Shown here: one piece after another, positions 1 through 6,290 of the stretch | Position numbering within the stretch: the first letter of the stretch is position 1 | Layout of the letters: each line of letters begins with the position of its first letter | Source: Lachnospiraceae bacterium UBA3821 | GTDB lineage: Bacteria > Bacillota > Clostridia > Lachnospirales > Lachnospiraceae | Direction: 5' to 3' | Length of the DNA: 7,968 bases | Assembly (NCBI GenBank): GCA_002368865.1 | Contig: DFDT01000181.1 | Coordinates: 1-7,968 of the forward strand | The notes under the pieces: generated by a model | What the model was told of the DNA's origin: nothing | Database searches by the model: none | The model's input: the letters and a program-made list of their open reading frames with translations, nothing else | Made by a program: the position numbers and the translations under genes

Positions 1-16
1 GGAAAGGCCCTCATTT

Positions 17-1537
17 TTATTCTACGATCATCCTGTTGATGCGTTCTGCCTGTTCGGTCATGCGCAGGATATCCTGCTTATTTTCCTCGATCATTTGATT
101 AATGTTTGTAAATTTCTCATTTTCCAGGTGAATGGCCTCCATGACATGCTCGTTGATCTCCACTGTCCTGCCAATCATATCATTCTGCTCCTTCCGCACG
201 GCATCCATTGCCTCTATGGATCGAAGAGACTCTCTTATGATGCGCATCATCTCTCTGATCCCTGCAACAGTACGGTCAAACACTTCGTTCTGGCTTTCCA
301 ATTCCTGCGCGTTATTTTCGATCAACTCCGTGATCCTGTGTACCTGCTCCTGAAGATTGTGAATGATCTCCCGTATGTCTGACAGAGAATTTTTGGTATC
401 GGAGGCCAAACTTCCCACCGACTCTGCCACTACGGCAAAGCCCCTGCCTGCCTCGCCTGCTCTTGCAGCCTCAATGGATGCATTTAGCGCCAACAATGAG
501 GTCTGTGAAGATATGCTCTCGATCAACTGTAATGCCTCTGTGATCTGATCGACGGAATGCAGCAGCGGTTGTGTATACTCCTTTGTCTGTTTCGAATTCT
601 CGGATACCTCACCGTTTTTCTCCTGCAATTCGCCCAACAGCCTTCCGCTCTCCTCGGAATGCGTCAGTAATTGTCTTGACACATTTTCCACTGCGTTAAT
701 ATTCTGATCCAGCTTCTGTGTACTCTTCTCCAGATTTCTGATATTTTCCCTGCTCCGTTCCGTGTCCGCCAGCAGTCTGCCGCTCTCTTTTAACAATTCA
801 TCCCCTGTGGCGGCCAGTTCCTCCGTTGAAGCGCTCTCACTCTGCGCCACCTCCGCAAATACACTTCCCGCCTCGCTTAAATTCTTCGCGATCTCTTCCG
901 CCGTCTTCAGCACCTTCTCCGTGCGGGCAGTATTTGCCTCCATCTGCTCTTTTTTCATATTGATGAGATTGACACTGACCAGATAATTGAATAAGAGGAT
1001 CGCTCCTGATGCTAACATAAGCGCCGCGATCCGCAATACCATCTCCGGTATAAACATTTCATCCTTTACAGGCAGAATCACCTCTCCCTTTATCAGACAG
1101 GACACAAGCACGGAAAACAGAATCATGCCTGTAGTCACCGCCGTCATCCGAATATCCAGAAAAAAAGCCACCAAAATAAGGAAAAAAAAGGCATATCCCC
1201 ACAATTGTCTCGTAGGAACCAGATAAGTCAGGAAATTCCACTGGACTGCCTCCACCAAAAAAATAAAAATCTTTCCGTTTCTCAGCCTGTCGCCCCGCAG
1301 CCTTCTCACGCCGTCCACCGCTTCATAAGAATTGTGCACAAACCAGATACCAATTGCCAGATACAACAGACAGCTTAACACAAAGATAAGAATTGCGATC
1401 CAGCTCACCTCCCCATAAAATCCCAACAGTTTTAAACTGCCGATTATAACTCCCGCACTGGTAGCTGCTCCTGTGATCGTGAGCATAACAATTGTAAAAA
1501 CCTTATTCATGTACTCCTCGACAACATTCGTATTCAT
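17..1537 (-). CDS. Methyl-accepting chemotaxis protein, six predicted membrane helices, no HAMP domain
   Basis: This is a 506-residue chemoreceptor that should signal through CheW and CheA to the flagellar motor. About six hydrophobic segments fill residues 13-192 (roughly 13-35, 44-67, 89-107, 110-128, 131-149, 163-191), with almost no extracellular domain, so the sensor is in the membrane. A coiled-coil cytoplasmic domain follows directly at about 193-506 with no recognisable HAMP. The hairpin tip is clear: [20 protein letters not shown] at 343-362, then GRGFAVVA. The tip continues AESVGSLA where many receptors have a form of xEVRxLA. There is no C-terminal CheR-tethering pentapeptide (it ends NRMIVE). 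The start at 1537 is supported by GGAGGG eight bases upstream; Met10 has a poorly spaced site. It is divergent from the histidine kinase gene, whose membrane region it resembles. Only 16 bases follow the stop, too few to judge a terminator. The family call is very secure; the ligand is unknown. Confidence 0.95.
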   Translation of the reverse strand: MNTNVVEEYMNKVFTIVMLTITGAATSAGVIIGSLKLLGFYGEVSWIAILIFVLSCLLYLAIGIWFVHNSYEAVDGVRRLRGDRLRNGKIFIFLVEAVQWNFLTYLVPTRQLWGYAFFFLILVAFFLDIRMTAVTTGMILFSVLVSCLIKGEVILPVKDEMFIPEMVLRIAALMLASGAILLFNYLVSVNLINMKKEQMEANTARTEKVLKTAEEIAKNLSEAGSVFAEVAQSESASTEELAATGDELLKESGRLLADTERSRENIRNLEKSTQKLDQNINAVENVSRQLLTHSEESGRLLGELQEKNGEVSENSKQTKEYTQPLLHSVDQITEALQLIESISSQTSLLALNASIEAARAGEAGRGFAVVAESVGSLASDTKNSLSDIREIIHNLQEQVHRITELIENNAQELESQNEVFDRTVAGIREMMRIIRESLRSIEAMDAVRKEQNDMIGRTVEINEHVMEAIHLENEKFTNINQMIEENKQDILRMTEQAERINRMIVE

Positions 1538-1569
1538 AATTACCGCCCTCCATACTCCCTTTTATCCCA

Positions 1570-1598
1570 AGTATAACAAGGCGTATCTATGTTTTCAT
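1570..1598 (-). promoter_or_regulatory. Candidate promoter of the chemoreceptor gene
   Basis: Read on the minus strand there is a -10 TATACT (1575-1570) preceded by TGT, an extended -10 arrangement. A -35-like ATGAAA lies at 1598-1593 with a 17-base spacer. The predicted start, near 1562, would leave a leader of about 25 bases holding the GGAGGG ribosome binding site. The upstream edge of the -35 lies 10 bp from the direct repeats at 1609-1638, a usual place for an activator. I looked for a motility sigma (sigma-28) promoter instead. The repeats contain CCGATAA, like a sigma-28 -10, but no TAAA sits at the expected distance. Confidence 0.5.
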
Positions 1599-1608
1599 TC
1601 AAAAGATT

Positions 1609-1638
1609 TTTATCGGTCATTTTTTCAATTTATCGGTC
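1609..1638. promoter_or_regulatory. Two identical 10-bp direct repeats, candidate LytTR regulator site
   Basis: TTTATCGGTC occurs at 1609-1618 and again at 1629-1638, a 20-bp period, so both copies lie on the same helix face. Read on the minus strand each holds ACCGATAAA. The published LytTR-type site, as I recall it, is a pair of 9-bp repeats of the form [TA][AC][CA]GTTN[AG][TG] separated by 12 bp. These copies match six of the eight specified positions and are separated by 11 bp. They sit between the divergent chemoreceptor and kinase promoters, and the kinase is paired with a LytTR regulator. The repeats are seen directly; their role as a LytTR site is inferred. Confidence 0.5.
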
Positions 1639-1658
1639 GGCAAAAAATGAAGCAGCTC

Positions 1659-1687
1659 TTGAAAAGAGATCATGATTATGAGAAAAT
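1659..1687 (+). promoter_or_regulatory. Weak candidate promoter of the kinase-regulator operon
   Basis: TTGAAA (1659-1664, five of six against the -35 consensus) is followed after 17 bases by GAAAAT (1682-1687, four of six). The predicted start, near 1694, would be just upstream of the AAGGG ribosome binding site at 1704-1708, which agrees with translation starting at 1719. The direct repeats end 20 bp upstream of this -35. A poor -10 is what one expects of a promoter needing an activator, but the match is weak. Confidence 0.35.
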
Positions 1688-1718
1688 TTCTGATATATCA
1701 TGCAAGGGATGTGACACG

Positions 1719-2942
1719 ATGAATGTAATGAAGAAATATTGGGACACAGTATATTTGTGTCAATTGCTTTTGGCGCCGTTATCCTGTCTGTGCGCAGGAA
1801 TTTATTATACCTTGTGCCGCCTGTATGGTCAATATATCCAGGCGCCCTGGCCATACGTAATACTCTTTGATTGCAGCCAGATTCTTTATCTGGTTATCGC
1901 GATCCTATTGCTGCTGCAGCGGAACCATATTGCTGTCGGTCTTTATATCCGCTCAATCAAATGTTATGTCACGGTCTGTTTATTGCTCCAATATGCTTTC
2001 ATCATGCTGTTGTTTCCTGCCAGCCATACCTGGGGCTGCTCTTTTTTATTTTTGGTTTTTATTATGTTTTCCTTTGACTTTCGTTTAATGGTGCTGAATC
2101 AGATCAGCTATTTTCTTGTGGCAGTGGCTGCGCATATACTCTTTCCCGCACAGCATTTGTATAATAATGCCGGGGATCCCAGAGAAGCCTTATGCTTTCG
2201 CCTGATCGTATATCTGCTCTATAGTTTTCTGTCCGCCGCTATCACTTATTTTGTGGAAAAGTTTCTCAGGAGGATCCAGTTGGATGAAAATGAGAGCCGG
2301 GAGCTTGCTCTGAAACAACTGACCTATTACCAAAACCTTGATCTTATGGATAAAGAGCTGCGCAAATTTCGGCATGACATCATCAACCATTTTCTTTGCA
2401 TGAATGATCTGCTGAACCGCGGCGACATCCCGGAGTTGAAGAAATATTTTACAGCTCTGACAAACAGCTATCCTGAGAACAGTCAGTTGTATTTCTCCGG
2501 CAATGCTATCATTGACTCTATCCTGAATTACGACCTGATCCATTTATGTCAGCCAAATGTGAAACCGGTAATCTACGGCAGGCTCCCTGAGATTACTGCC
2601 GTTTCCTCCATGGATCTGTGTACGGTGTTTTCCAATATGCTGTCCAACGCCATTAAAGGCGCAAACGGTAACCGGGCGGAAAATGAGCTCTCCATAAAGT
2701 TCCGGAATGGCGAACATTATTTTTCTATCTGCGTCGTCAATGAAAAAATGACTTCAGCGAAGGACAGTGATTCCCGTGATCCAAAAAGTACCCATGCCCA
2801 TGGTATTGAGGACAGCCGCGCCCACGGATACGGAGTGAGCAATATCCTGGAAATTGTAGAGAAATATAACGGAATCTTTGAGCAGAACGAGGAACCGGAT
2901 GAGAACGGACTTTTTGCCATGCAGGTCTATCTGCCGATATAA
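1719..2942 (+). CDS. AgrC-like GHKL sensor histidine kinase (HPK10 type)
   Basis: This 407-residue sensor kinase should autophosphorylate on His219 and pass the phosphate to the adjacent LytTR regulator. Six hydrophobic segments span about residues 11-180. Then come a short linker and the H-box FRHDIINH (217-224), whose HDxxNH form is typical of AgrC-type kinases. The N-box SNMLSNAI (305-312) carries Asn310, and the G-box is HGYGVSNI (369-376) followed by VEKYNG. The open frame runs back to a GTG at 1473, but that part is antisense to the chemoreceptor gene. I chose ATG 1719 because AAGGG lies ten bases upstream and the candidate promoter fits. ATG 1647 would add 24 residues but has no good ribosome binding site. 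The stop is 32 bases before the regulator start, so the two are probably one operon. The membrane region resembles that of the divergent chemoreceptor. Its ligand is unknown. Confidence 0.92.
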   Translation: MNVMKKYWDTVYLCQLLLAPLSCLCAGIYYTLCRLYGQYIQAPWPYVILFDCSQILYLVIAILLLLQRNHIAVGLYIRSIKCYVTVCLLLQYAFIMLLFPASHTWGCSFLFLVFIMFSFDFRLMVLNQISYFLVAVAAHILFPAQHLYNNAGDPREALCFRLIVYLLYSFLSAAITYFVEKFLRRIQLDENESRELALKQLTYYQNLDLMDKELRKFRHDIINHFLCMNDLLNRGDIPELKKYFTALTNSYPENSQLYFSGNAIIDSILNYDLIHLCQPNVKPVIYGRLPEITAVSSMDLCTVFSNMLSNAIKGANGNRAENELSIKFRNGEHYFSICVVNEKMTSAKDSDSRDPKSTHAHGIEDSRAHGYGVSNILEIVEKYNGIFEQNEEPDENGLFAMQVYLPI

Positions 2943-2974
2943 GATGGACCGCAATTTATGAGAAAGGATATGCT

Positions 2975-3718
2975 ATGAACAATACTTGTATTGAAATTGC
3001 ATTTTGTGATGATTATCAGGCTGACGCAGGTGATCTGGAAAAAGGCCTGCAGGAGTACTTTGCGCGGAAAAATGTAGAATATGCCTTCCATACCTTTACC
3101 ACCCCATCCGGCGCATTTCACTATATGGAACAACACCCCATACACATTCTGTTTATGGATCTGGAGTTTGGCAATGACAAAGAGGACGGCATCCACTGGA
3201 CCAGGATTATCAACGATACCTTTCCGAACACATTGGTTCTGATCCTGACAGCCCACGAACATCGCTATAAAGAGGGCTATCGGGCACGCGCTTTCCGCTT
3301 TATGACCAAGCCCCTGCTTGCAAAAGAACTGGAGGAAAACCTGGATGACTGCATGATGGAACTGGAAGCATTCAGCACGATCGCCGTACGGCAAAAAAAT
3401 ACCGAGTTGCTTCTGCCTGCTAACAGCATAGTCTATCTGGAAGCCTATATTGGGGGAAGTACGCTTCATTTGACCGGAGACAAGTTATATCACTGCGAAG
3501 AAAATCTGACATGGTGGGCGGAACAGTTGCAGAGTCCGCCTTTCTTTCGCATCCACAAGAGTTACCTTGTCAACATGGCTCACATAACGGACATCCTGCC
3601 AAACCACCACACTGTCCTCATAGACTCTTCCCTGCGTCTGCCGGTATCCCGTCGAAAATGGACAGAGTTTCAGCGCAGTTTCATACGCTATGATGTGGGA
3701 AAGATCAGCGCTCGTTGA
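2975..3718 (+). CDS. LytTR-family response regulator (AgrA/LytR type)
   Basis: This 247-residue regulator is the probable partner of the kinase upstream. The receiver domain (about 1-128) has the acidic pair Asp12-Asp13, the phosphoacceptor Asp62 in LFMDLEF, the switch residue Thr92 in ILTAHE and Lys112 in MTKP. A LytTR DNA-binding domain follows (about 136-240), recognisable by IVYLEAYIGGSTLHL, FFRIHKSYLVNMAHI and LPVSRRKW. LytTR domains bind paired direct repeats about one to two helical turns apart. AAAGGA six bases upstream supports the start at 2975. Likely targets are the divergent chemoreceptor/kinase promoters and perhaps the membrane operon starting at 3958, but that rests on adjacency. 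No rho-independent terminator is visible after the stop. Confidence 0.95.
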   Translation: MNNTCIEIAFCDDYQADAGDLEKGLQEYFARKNVEYAFHTFTTPSGAFHYMEQHPIHILFMDLEFGNDKEDGIHWTRIINDTFPNTLVLILTAHEHRYKEGYRARAFRFMTKPLLAKELEENLDDCMMELEAFSTIAVRQKNTELLLPANSIVYLEAYIGGSTLHLTGDKLYHCEENLTWWAEQLQSPPFFRIHKSYLVNMAHITDILPNHHTVLIDSSLRLPVSRRKWTEFQRSFIRYDVGKISAR

Positions 3719-3781
3719 TGTTAGGTCACCTCATTGTTTCCATGAAAGATCAGTCGGATCAATGGTCTCGATCAGATCCAT

Positions 3782-3808
3782 TCCAGATAAGAAGATCCAG
3801 ATAAGAAG
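3782..3808. repeat. Tandem 13-bp direct repeat upstream of the DUF4418 operon promoter
   Basis: TCCAGATAAGAAG occurs at 3782-3794 and again at 3796-3808, separated by one base, a 14-bp period. The pair ends 14 bp before the -35 element at 3823, where an activator could bind. It does not resemble the TTTATCGGTC repeats at 1609-1638, and its period is shorter than a usual LytTR site. It could equally be a small slippage duplication with no function. The repeat itself is certain. Confidence 0.6.
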
Positions 3809-3822
3809 TTTTCTAATTCCTC

Positions 3823-3851
3823 TTGCCAATTCTCTATGGCGGTGCTATAAT
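3823..3851 (+). promoter_or_regulatory. Strong extended -10 promoter of the DUF4418-ABC operon
   Basis: TTGCCA (3823-3828) and a perfect TATAAT (3846-3851) are separated by exactly 17 bases, and TGC directly before the -10 makes it an extended -10 promoter. The predicted start is near 3858, giving a leader of about 100 bases that contains three dyads before the ribosome binding site. This implies the ABC operon can be transcribed independently of the two-component genes. It is the best housekeeping promoter in the window. Confidence 0.75.
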
Positions 3852-3865
3852 TCATAAATATTTAT

Positions 3866-3881
3866 GTTAGTTATATCTAAC
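3866..3881. promoter_or_regulatory. Dyad just after the predicted transcription start, possible repressor operator
   Basis: GTTAG at 3866-3870 and CTAAC at 3877-3881 are inverted arms around the centre TTATAT. The dyad is nearly a perfect 16-bp palindrome with one non-symmetric pair. It would lie at about +8 to +24 of the transcript, where a bound repressor would block initiation or early elongation. A DtxR/IdeR-like regulator is conceivable because its sites contain GTTAG and CTAAC arms, but those arms are normally closer together. The regulator is unknown. Confidence 0.4.
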
Positions 3882-3885
3882 CAAT

Positions 3886-3901
3886 GCGCATAAGAATGCG
3901 C
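3886..3901 (+). promoter_or_regulatory. Short perfect hairpin in the operon leader
   Basis: GCGCAT (3886-3891) pairs perfectly with ATGCGC (3896-3901) across the tetraloop AAGA, giving a compact GC-rich stem in the predicted leader. AATGCGC also occurs twice as a direct repeat (3883-3889 and 3895-3901, 12-bp period). No T-run follows, so it is not a standard terminator. It could stabilise the mRNA or act as a protein site. Confidence 0.4.
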
Positions 3902-3922
3902 TGTTACCATTTATATAATTTG

Positions 3923-3932
3923 ATCTGCAGAT
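3923..3932. promoter_or_regulatory. Perfect 10-bp palindrome upstream of the ribosome binding site
   Basis: ATCTGCAGAT is perfectly self-complementary and lies 10 bases upstream of the GGAGGAG ribosome binding site. AT-rich, partly symmetric flanks surround it. As a palindrome with no loop it suits dimeric protein binding better than an RNA hairpin. A palindrome this short can arise by chance. Confidence 0.25.
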
Positions 3933-3957
3933 AATTGAAAACGGAGGAGATTATCAC

Positions 3958-4386
3958 ATGGCACAATCTACGAAAGAAACAGCAACTCAAAATACCATAT
4001 ACGGCATTGTCCTGCTCTTGTTGGGCATCTGCCTTGCCGCCGGCACACAGTTTGTCTTTCACGCATGCGGCATGCACGAGGACGGCAGCTATGGGCGGTG
4101 TCATTATGCACAGCTTGTCATAGTCTGCATAGGCCTGCTGATGACTGCCGGAGCGCTGTGCACCATCTTTTTGCGAACCAGAGAAGTGATGCTCGCCGTA
4201 TCCGTGATCACCGCCTGTGAGGCTGTGTTTACACTGTTAATCCCGGGTACTGTCATTCCGCTCTGTATGATGGCAACCATGAGCTGTCTTGCCAAAATGA
4301 AGCCTTTTACGACAGGGATGGGCATTGTTATTTTGCTCGTATCCATTGCAGGATTTATCCTGGCGCTTTCAAGAAAGGAAAACTAG
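3958..4386 (+). CDS. DUF4418-family small membrane protein with Cys/His-rich loops
   Basis: This 142-residue protein has four predicted helices (about 13-33, 52-72, 77-97, 119-138). I recognise it as DUF4418-like from its length, its topology, the motif FHACGMHEDGSYGRCHYA (34-51) and a later LCMMATMSC (102-110). The family has no established biochemical function that I can name. If the N-terminus is cytoplasmic, both Cys-bearing loops face outward, bringing Cys37, Cys48, Cys103 and Cys110 together with His35, His40, His49 and several Met, a plausible metal-binding or redox site. GGAGGAG ends eight bases before the ATG, a very strong ribosome binding site. It is the first gene of an operon with an FtsX-like permease (4-base gap) and an ATPase. 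Such genes occur, as I recall, near P19/FTR1-like iron systems; no P19 or FTR1 gene is in this window. Function is inferred. Confidence 0.8.
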   Translation: MAQSTKETATQNTIYGIVLLLLGICLAAGTQFVFHACGMHEDGSYGRCHYAQLVIVCIGLLMTAGALCTIFLRTREVMLAVSVITACEAVFTLLIPGTVIPLCMMATMSCLAKMKPFTTGMGIVILLVSIAGFILALSRKEN

Positions 4387-4390
4387 ATTC

Positions 4391-5605
4391 ATGCCTGCTA
4401 TTGAATCATTTACATTAAAACAATTATCCCGCCGACCGGCGCGGACGACGGCGCTGATCCTTCTGACCATGCTGCTGTCCCTGTCGATCATGGGCGGGAC
4501 ACTTATCGTCTCCGGACTGAAAAGCGGTCTGGACTCTCTGGAGACCAGACTGGGGGCTGATATTATGGTAGTGCCCTATGAAGTACGGACCAAAACCAAC
4601 TTAAACAACCTGATCCTCCAGGGAAATAACGGCTATTATTACGTAGACAGACAGTATCTGAACAAGCTCTATGACGGCAGTATTGCGGGAATCGGCCAGA
4701 TTTCCGAGCAGTATTATTTTGCCACCGCCAGTTCCGGTTGCTGTTCCGCAGCTTTACAACTCATTGCCTTTGACCCCGAGACGGATTTTACCATTAAGCC
4801 CTGGATCAATGTCTCTTACAAAAAAGAGCTGCAGGACTGTGAAATCGTGGTAGGAAATGATATCAACGCTTTTCCGGGCGACACCCTGGTCTTCTACGGC
4901 GTAGAATGCACAGTGGCTGCGCGGATGGACAAAACAGGGACTTATCTGGACACCTCTGTCTACACCAGTCATGCAACCATTGAAAAATTAATTGAAAATG
5001 CACAGTCCAAGCAGCTTGCTGCTTACACCGGCAACACCTCACCTTCCACCCATGCCTCCTGCGTGTTGATCAATGTAGCAGAAGGATACACCGTGGAGGA
5101 GGTTCTGAACGACATCAACATCCATGTAAAAAAGGTAGTAGCGATCCAATCCAAGAGTCTGATCTCCAATGTGGCAGAAGGACTCTCCAATGTTTCCGGC
5201 ATCATCAGCGCATTGGTGGTCGTAGTCTGGATTTTATCTCTCATTATCATGGTGATTTCCTTTACCATGATGATCAACGAGCGAAAAAAGGAATTTGCAG
5301 TCATCCGTGTCATCGGCGCCTCAGAGAAGATGCTGACCCGGATGGTGATGAAAGAGGCTTTTACCGTAAGTGCTGCCGGCAGTCTGCCGGGTGCGGCTTT
5401 AGGGCTTTTGGTGATATCCCTGTTCTCCGGTATGATTGAGGACAGCCTGAATCTGCCGTTTCTGCTGCCTTCCGTCCCCGGACTTGCCATTCTGTTTGTC
5501 GCAGCCATCATCGCATCCACCATCGCCGGTTCTCTGGCTGCATCCTATGCCGCGCTGCGCATCAGCCGGATCGATCCCGCACTGATTTTGAGGGAGGACA
5601 ACTGA
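4391..5605 (+). CDS. FtsX-like ABC transporter permease
   Basis: This 404-residue permease has the MacB/FtsX layout: one N-terminal helix (about 19-41), a large extracytoplasmic domain (about 45-265), then three helices (about 268-293, 325-346, 363-388). The FtsX region has the coupling motif NERKKEFAVIRVIGAS (296-311) and the usual tail IDPALILRE. The first ectodomain residues LGADIMVVP (54-62), together with SSGCCSA (115-121) and IAFDPETDF (125-133), recall the permeases of P19/FTR1-associated clusters. The vicinal Cys117-Cys118 could bind metal or form a disulfide. The open frame extends back to a TTG at 4325, but that overlaps the DUF4418 gene. ATG 4391 lies four bases after the DUF4418 stop and has AAAGGA upstream. 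Its TGA is followed immediately by the ATPase ATG. Substrate unknown; it may be a mechanotransmission complex rather than a classical importer. Confidence 0.9.
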   Translation: MPAIESFTLKQLSRRPARTTALILLTMLLSLSIMGGTLIVSGLKSGLDSLETRLGADIMVVPYEVRTKTNLNNLILQGNNGYYYVDRQYLNKLYDGSIAGIGQISEQYYFATASSGCCSAALQLIAFDPETDFTIKPWINVSYKKELQDCEIVVGNDINAFPGDTLVFYGVECTVAARMDKTGTYLDTSVYTSHATIEKLIENAQSKQLAAYTGNTSPSTHASCVLINVAEGYTVEEVLNDINIHVKKVVAIQSKSLISNVAEGLSNVSGIISALVVVVWILSLIIMVISFTMMINERKKEFAVIRVIGASEKMLTRMVMKEAFTVSAAGSLPGAALGLLVISLFSGMIEDSLNLPFLLPSVPGLAILFVAAIIASTIAGSLAASYAALRISRIDPALILREDN

Positions 5606-6283
5606 ATGTTACTGAAAGCCGAACAGATCAGCAAAGAATTTATAAGAAAGCGTGGGGAAAGCAATGTGTTCCGGGCGGTAAAGCCCCTCGACCTCACACT
5701 TGCAGAGAATGCACTGACTATCCTGCGGGGTGCCTCCGGCAGCGGTAAAAGTACATTACTCAATATGCTGGCGGGACTCCTTAGCCCCACAACCGGCAGC
5801 ATCACCCTGGACGGCACGGATCTCTACGCCCTGAATGACGCAGACCGCTCAAAGCTGCGCAACACTTATTTCGGCATTATGCCTCAGGGACAGACCGCGC
5901 TGCACAGCTTTAATGTATTGGAAAATGTCCTGTTGCCCTATACCATTTACGGGGAAAAAATTACCGCAAAAGAAACCGGACATGCCCTCACTCTGTTAGA
6001 CCGACTGGGCATCTCGGACTTAAAAGATGTCATGCCATCAGAACTTTCCGGCGGCGAACTGCGCCGTGTCTGCATTGCGCGGGCATTGATCAAAAATCCC
6101 AGGATCCTGTTGGCAGACGAGCCCACCGGGGATTTGGATGAAGAAAATACAGAGATTATTTTGAATCTGTTTAAGACCTGTACAAAAGAGGGGAAATCCA
6201 TCCTCATGGTTACCCATGAAAAAGACATTGATTCCTACGCGGATCATTTGTATCAAATGAAAAACGGCGAACTGTCCCATTGA
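5606..6283 (+). CDS. MacB/LolD-type ABC transporter ATP-binding protein
   Basis: This complete 225-residue ATPase should power the permease encoded just upstream. Visible motifs are Walker A GASGSGKST (42-50), Q-loop Gln94 in IMPQGQ, signature LSGGELRR (147-154), Walker B ILLADEP (167-173) with Asp171 and Glu172, D-loop GDLD (175-178) and the switch His204 in VTHE. All catalytic positions are intact. The length is typical of the lipoprotein-release/MacB-like subfamily. The start directly abuts the permease stop (TGAATG), with GGGAGG eight bases upstream inside the permease gene, so the two are probably translationally coupled. It ends seven bases from the stop of the convergent transglutaminase-like gene. 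Confidence 0.95.
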   Translation: MLLKAEQISKEFIRKRGESNVFRAVKPLDLTLAENALTILRGASGSGKSTLLNMLAGLLSPTTGSITLDGTDLYALNDADRSKLRNTYFGIMPQGQTALHSFNVLENVLLPYTIYGEKITAKETGHALTLLDRLGISDLKDVMPSELSGGELRRVCIARALIKNPRILLADEPTGDLDEENTEIILNLFKTCTKEGKSILMVTHEKDIDSYADHLYQMKNGELSH

Positions 6284-6290
6284 TCCTGCA

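Noticed and set aside
95..1226. Several plus-strand open frames of 60-95 codons opposite the chemoreceptor
   Set aside because: They are antisense to a clear chemotaxis gene, lack ribosome binding sites and have no recognisable motifs.
1609..1638. Sigma-28 (motility) promoter for the chemoreceptor based on CCGATAA
   Set aside because: Neither copy has TAAA about 15 bases upstream; an extended -10 promoter closer to the gene fits better. It is not fully excluded.
1473..1718. N-terminal extension of the kinase reading frame back to GTG 1473
   Set aside because: The first part is antisense to the chemoreceptor gene, the rest crosses the intergenic promoters and repeats, and ATG 1719 has the better ribosome binding site.
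2927..3469. A 180-codon minus-strand frame opposite the response regulator
   Set aside because: The plus strand encodes intact receiver and LytTR motifs; the antisense translation has no domain features.
3756..3779. Possible terminator after the response regulator (GGATC pairing with GATCC)
   Set aside because: The stem is only five pairs with a 14-base loop and no following T-run.
3742..3804. Possible 20-codon leader peptide beginning MKDQSDQW
   Set aside because: It has no ribosome binding site and lies upstream of the predicted promoter and transcription start of the operon.
3914..3919. Second TATAAT close to the DUF4418 start
   Set aside because: No -35-like sequence lies 16-18 bases upstream, while the 3823-3851 promoter is far better.
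4325..4390. Upstream TTG start for the permease
   Set aside because: It lies inside the DUF4418 gene in another frame; ATG 4391 directly after the DUF4418 stop gives the normal FtsX-type N-terminus.
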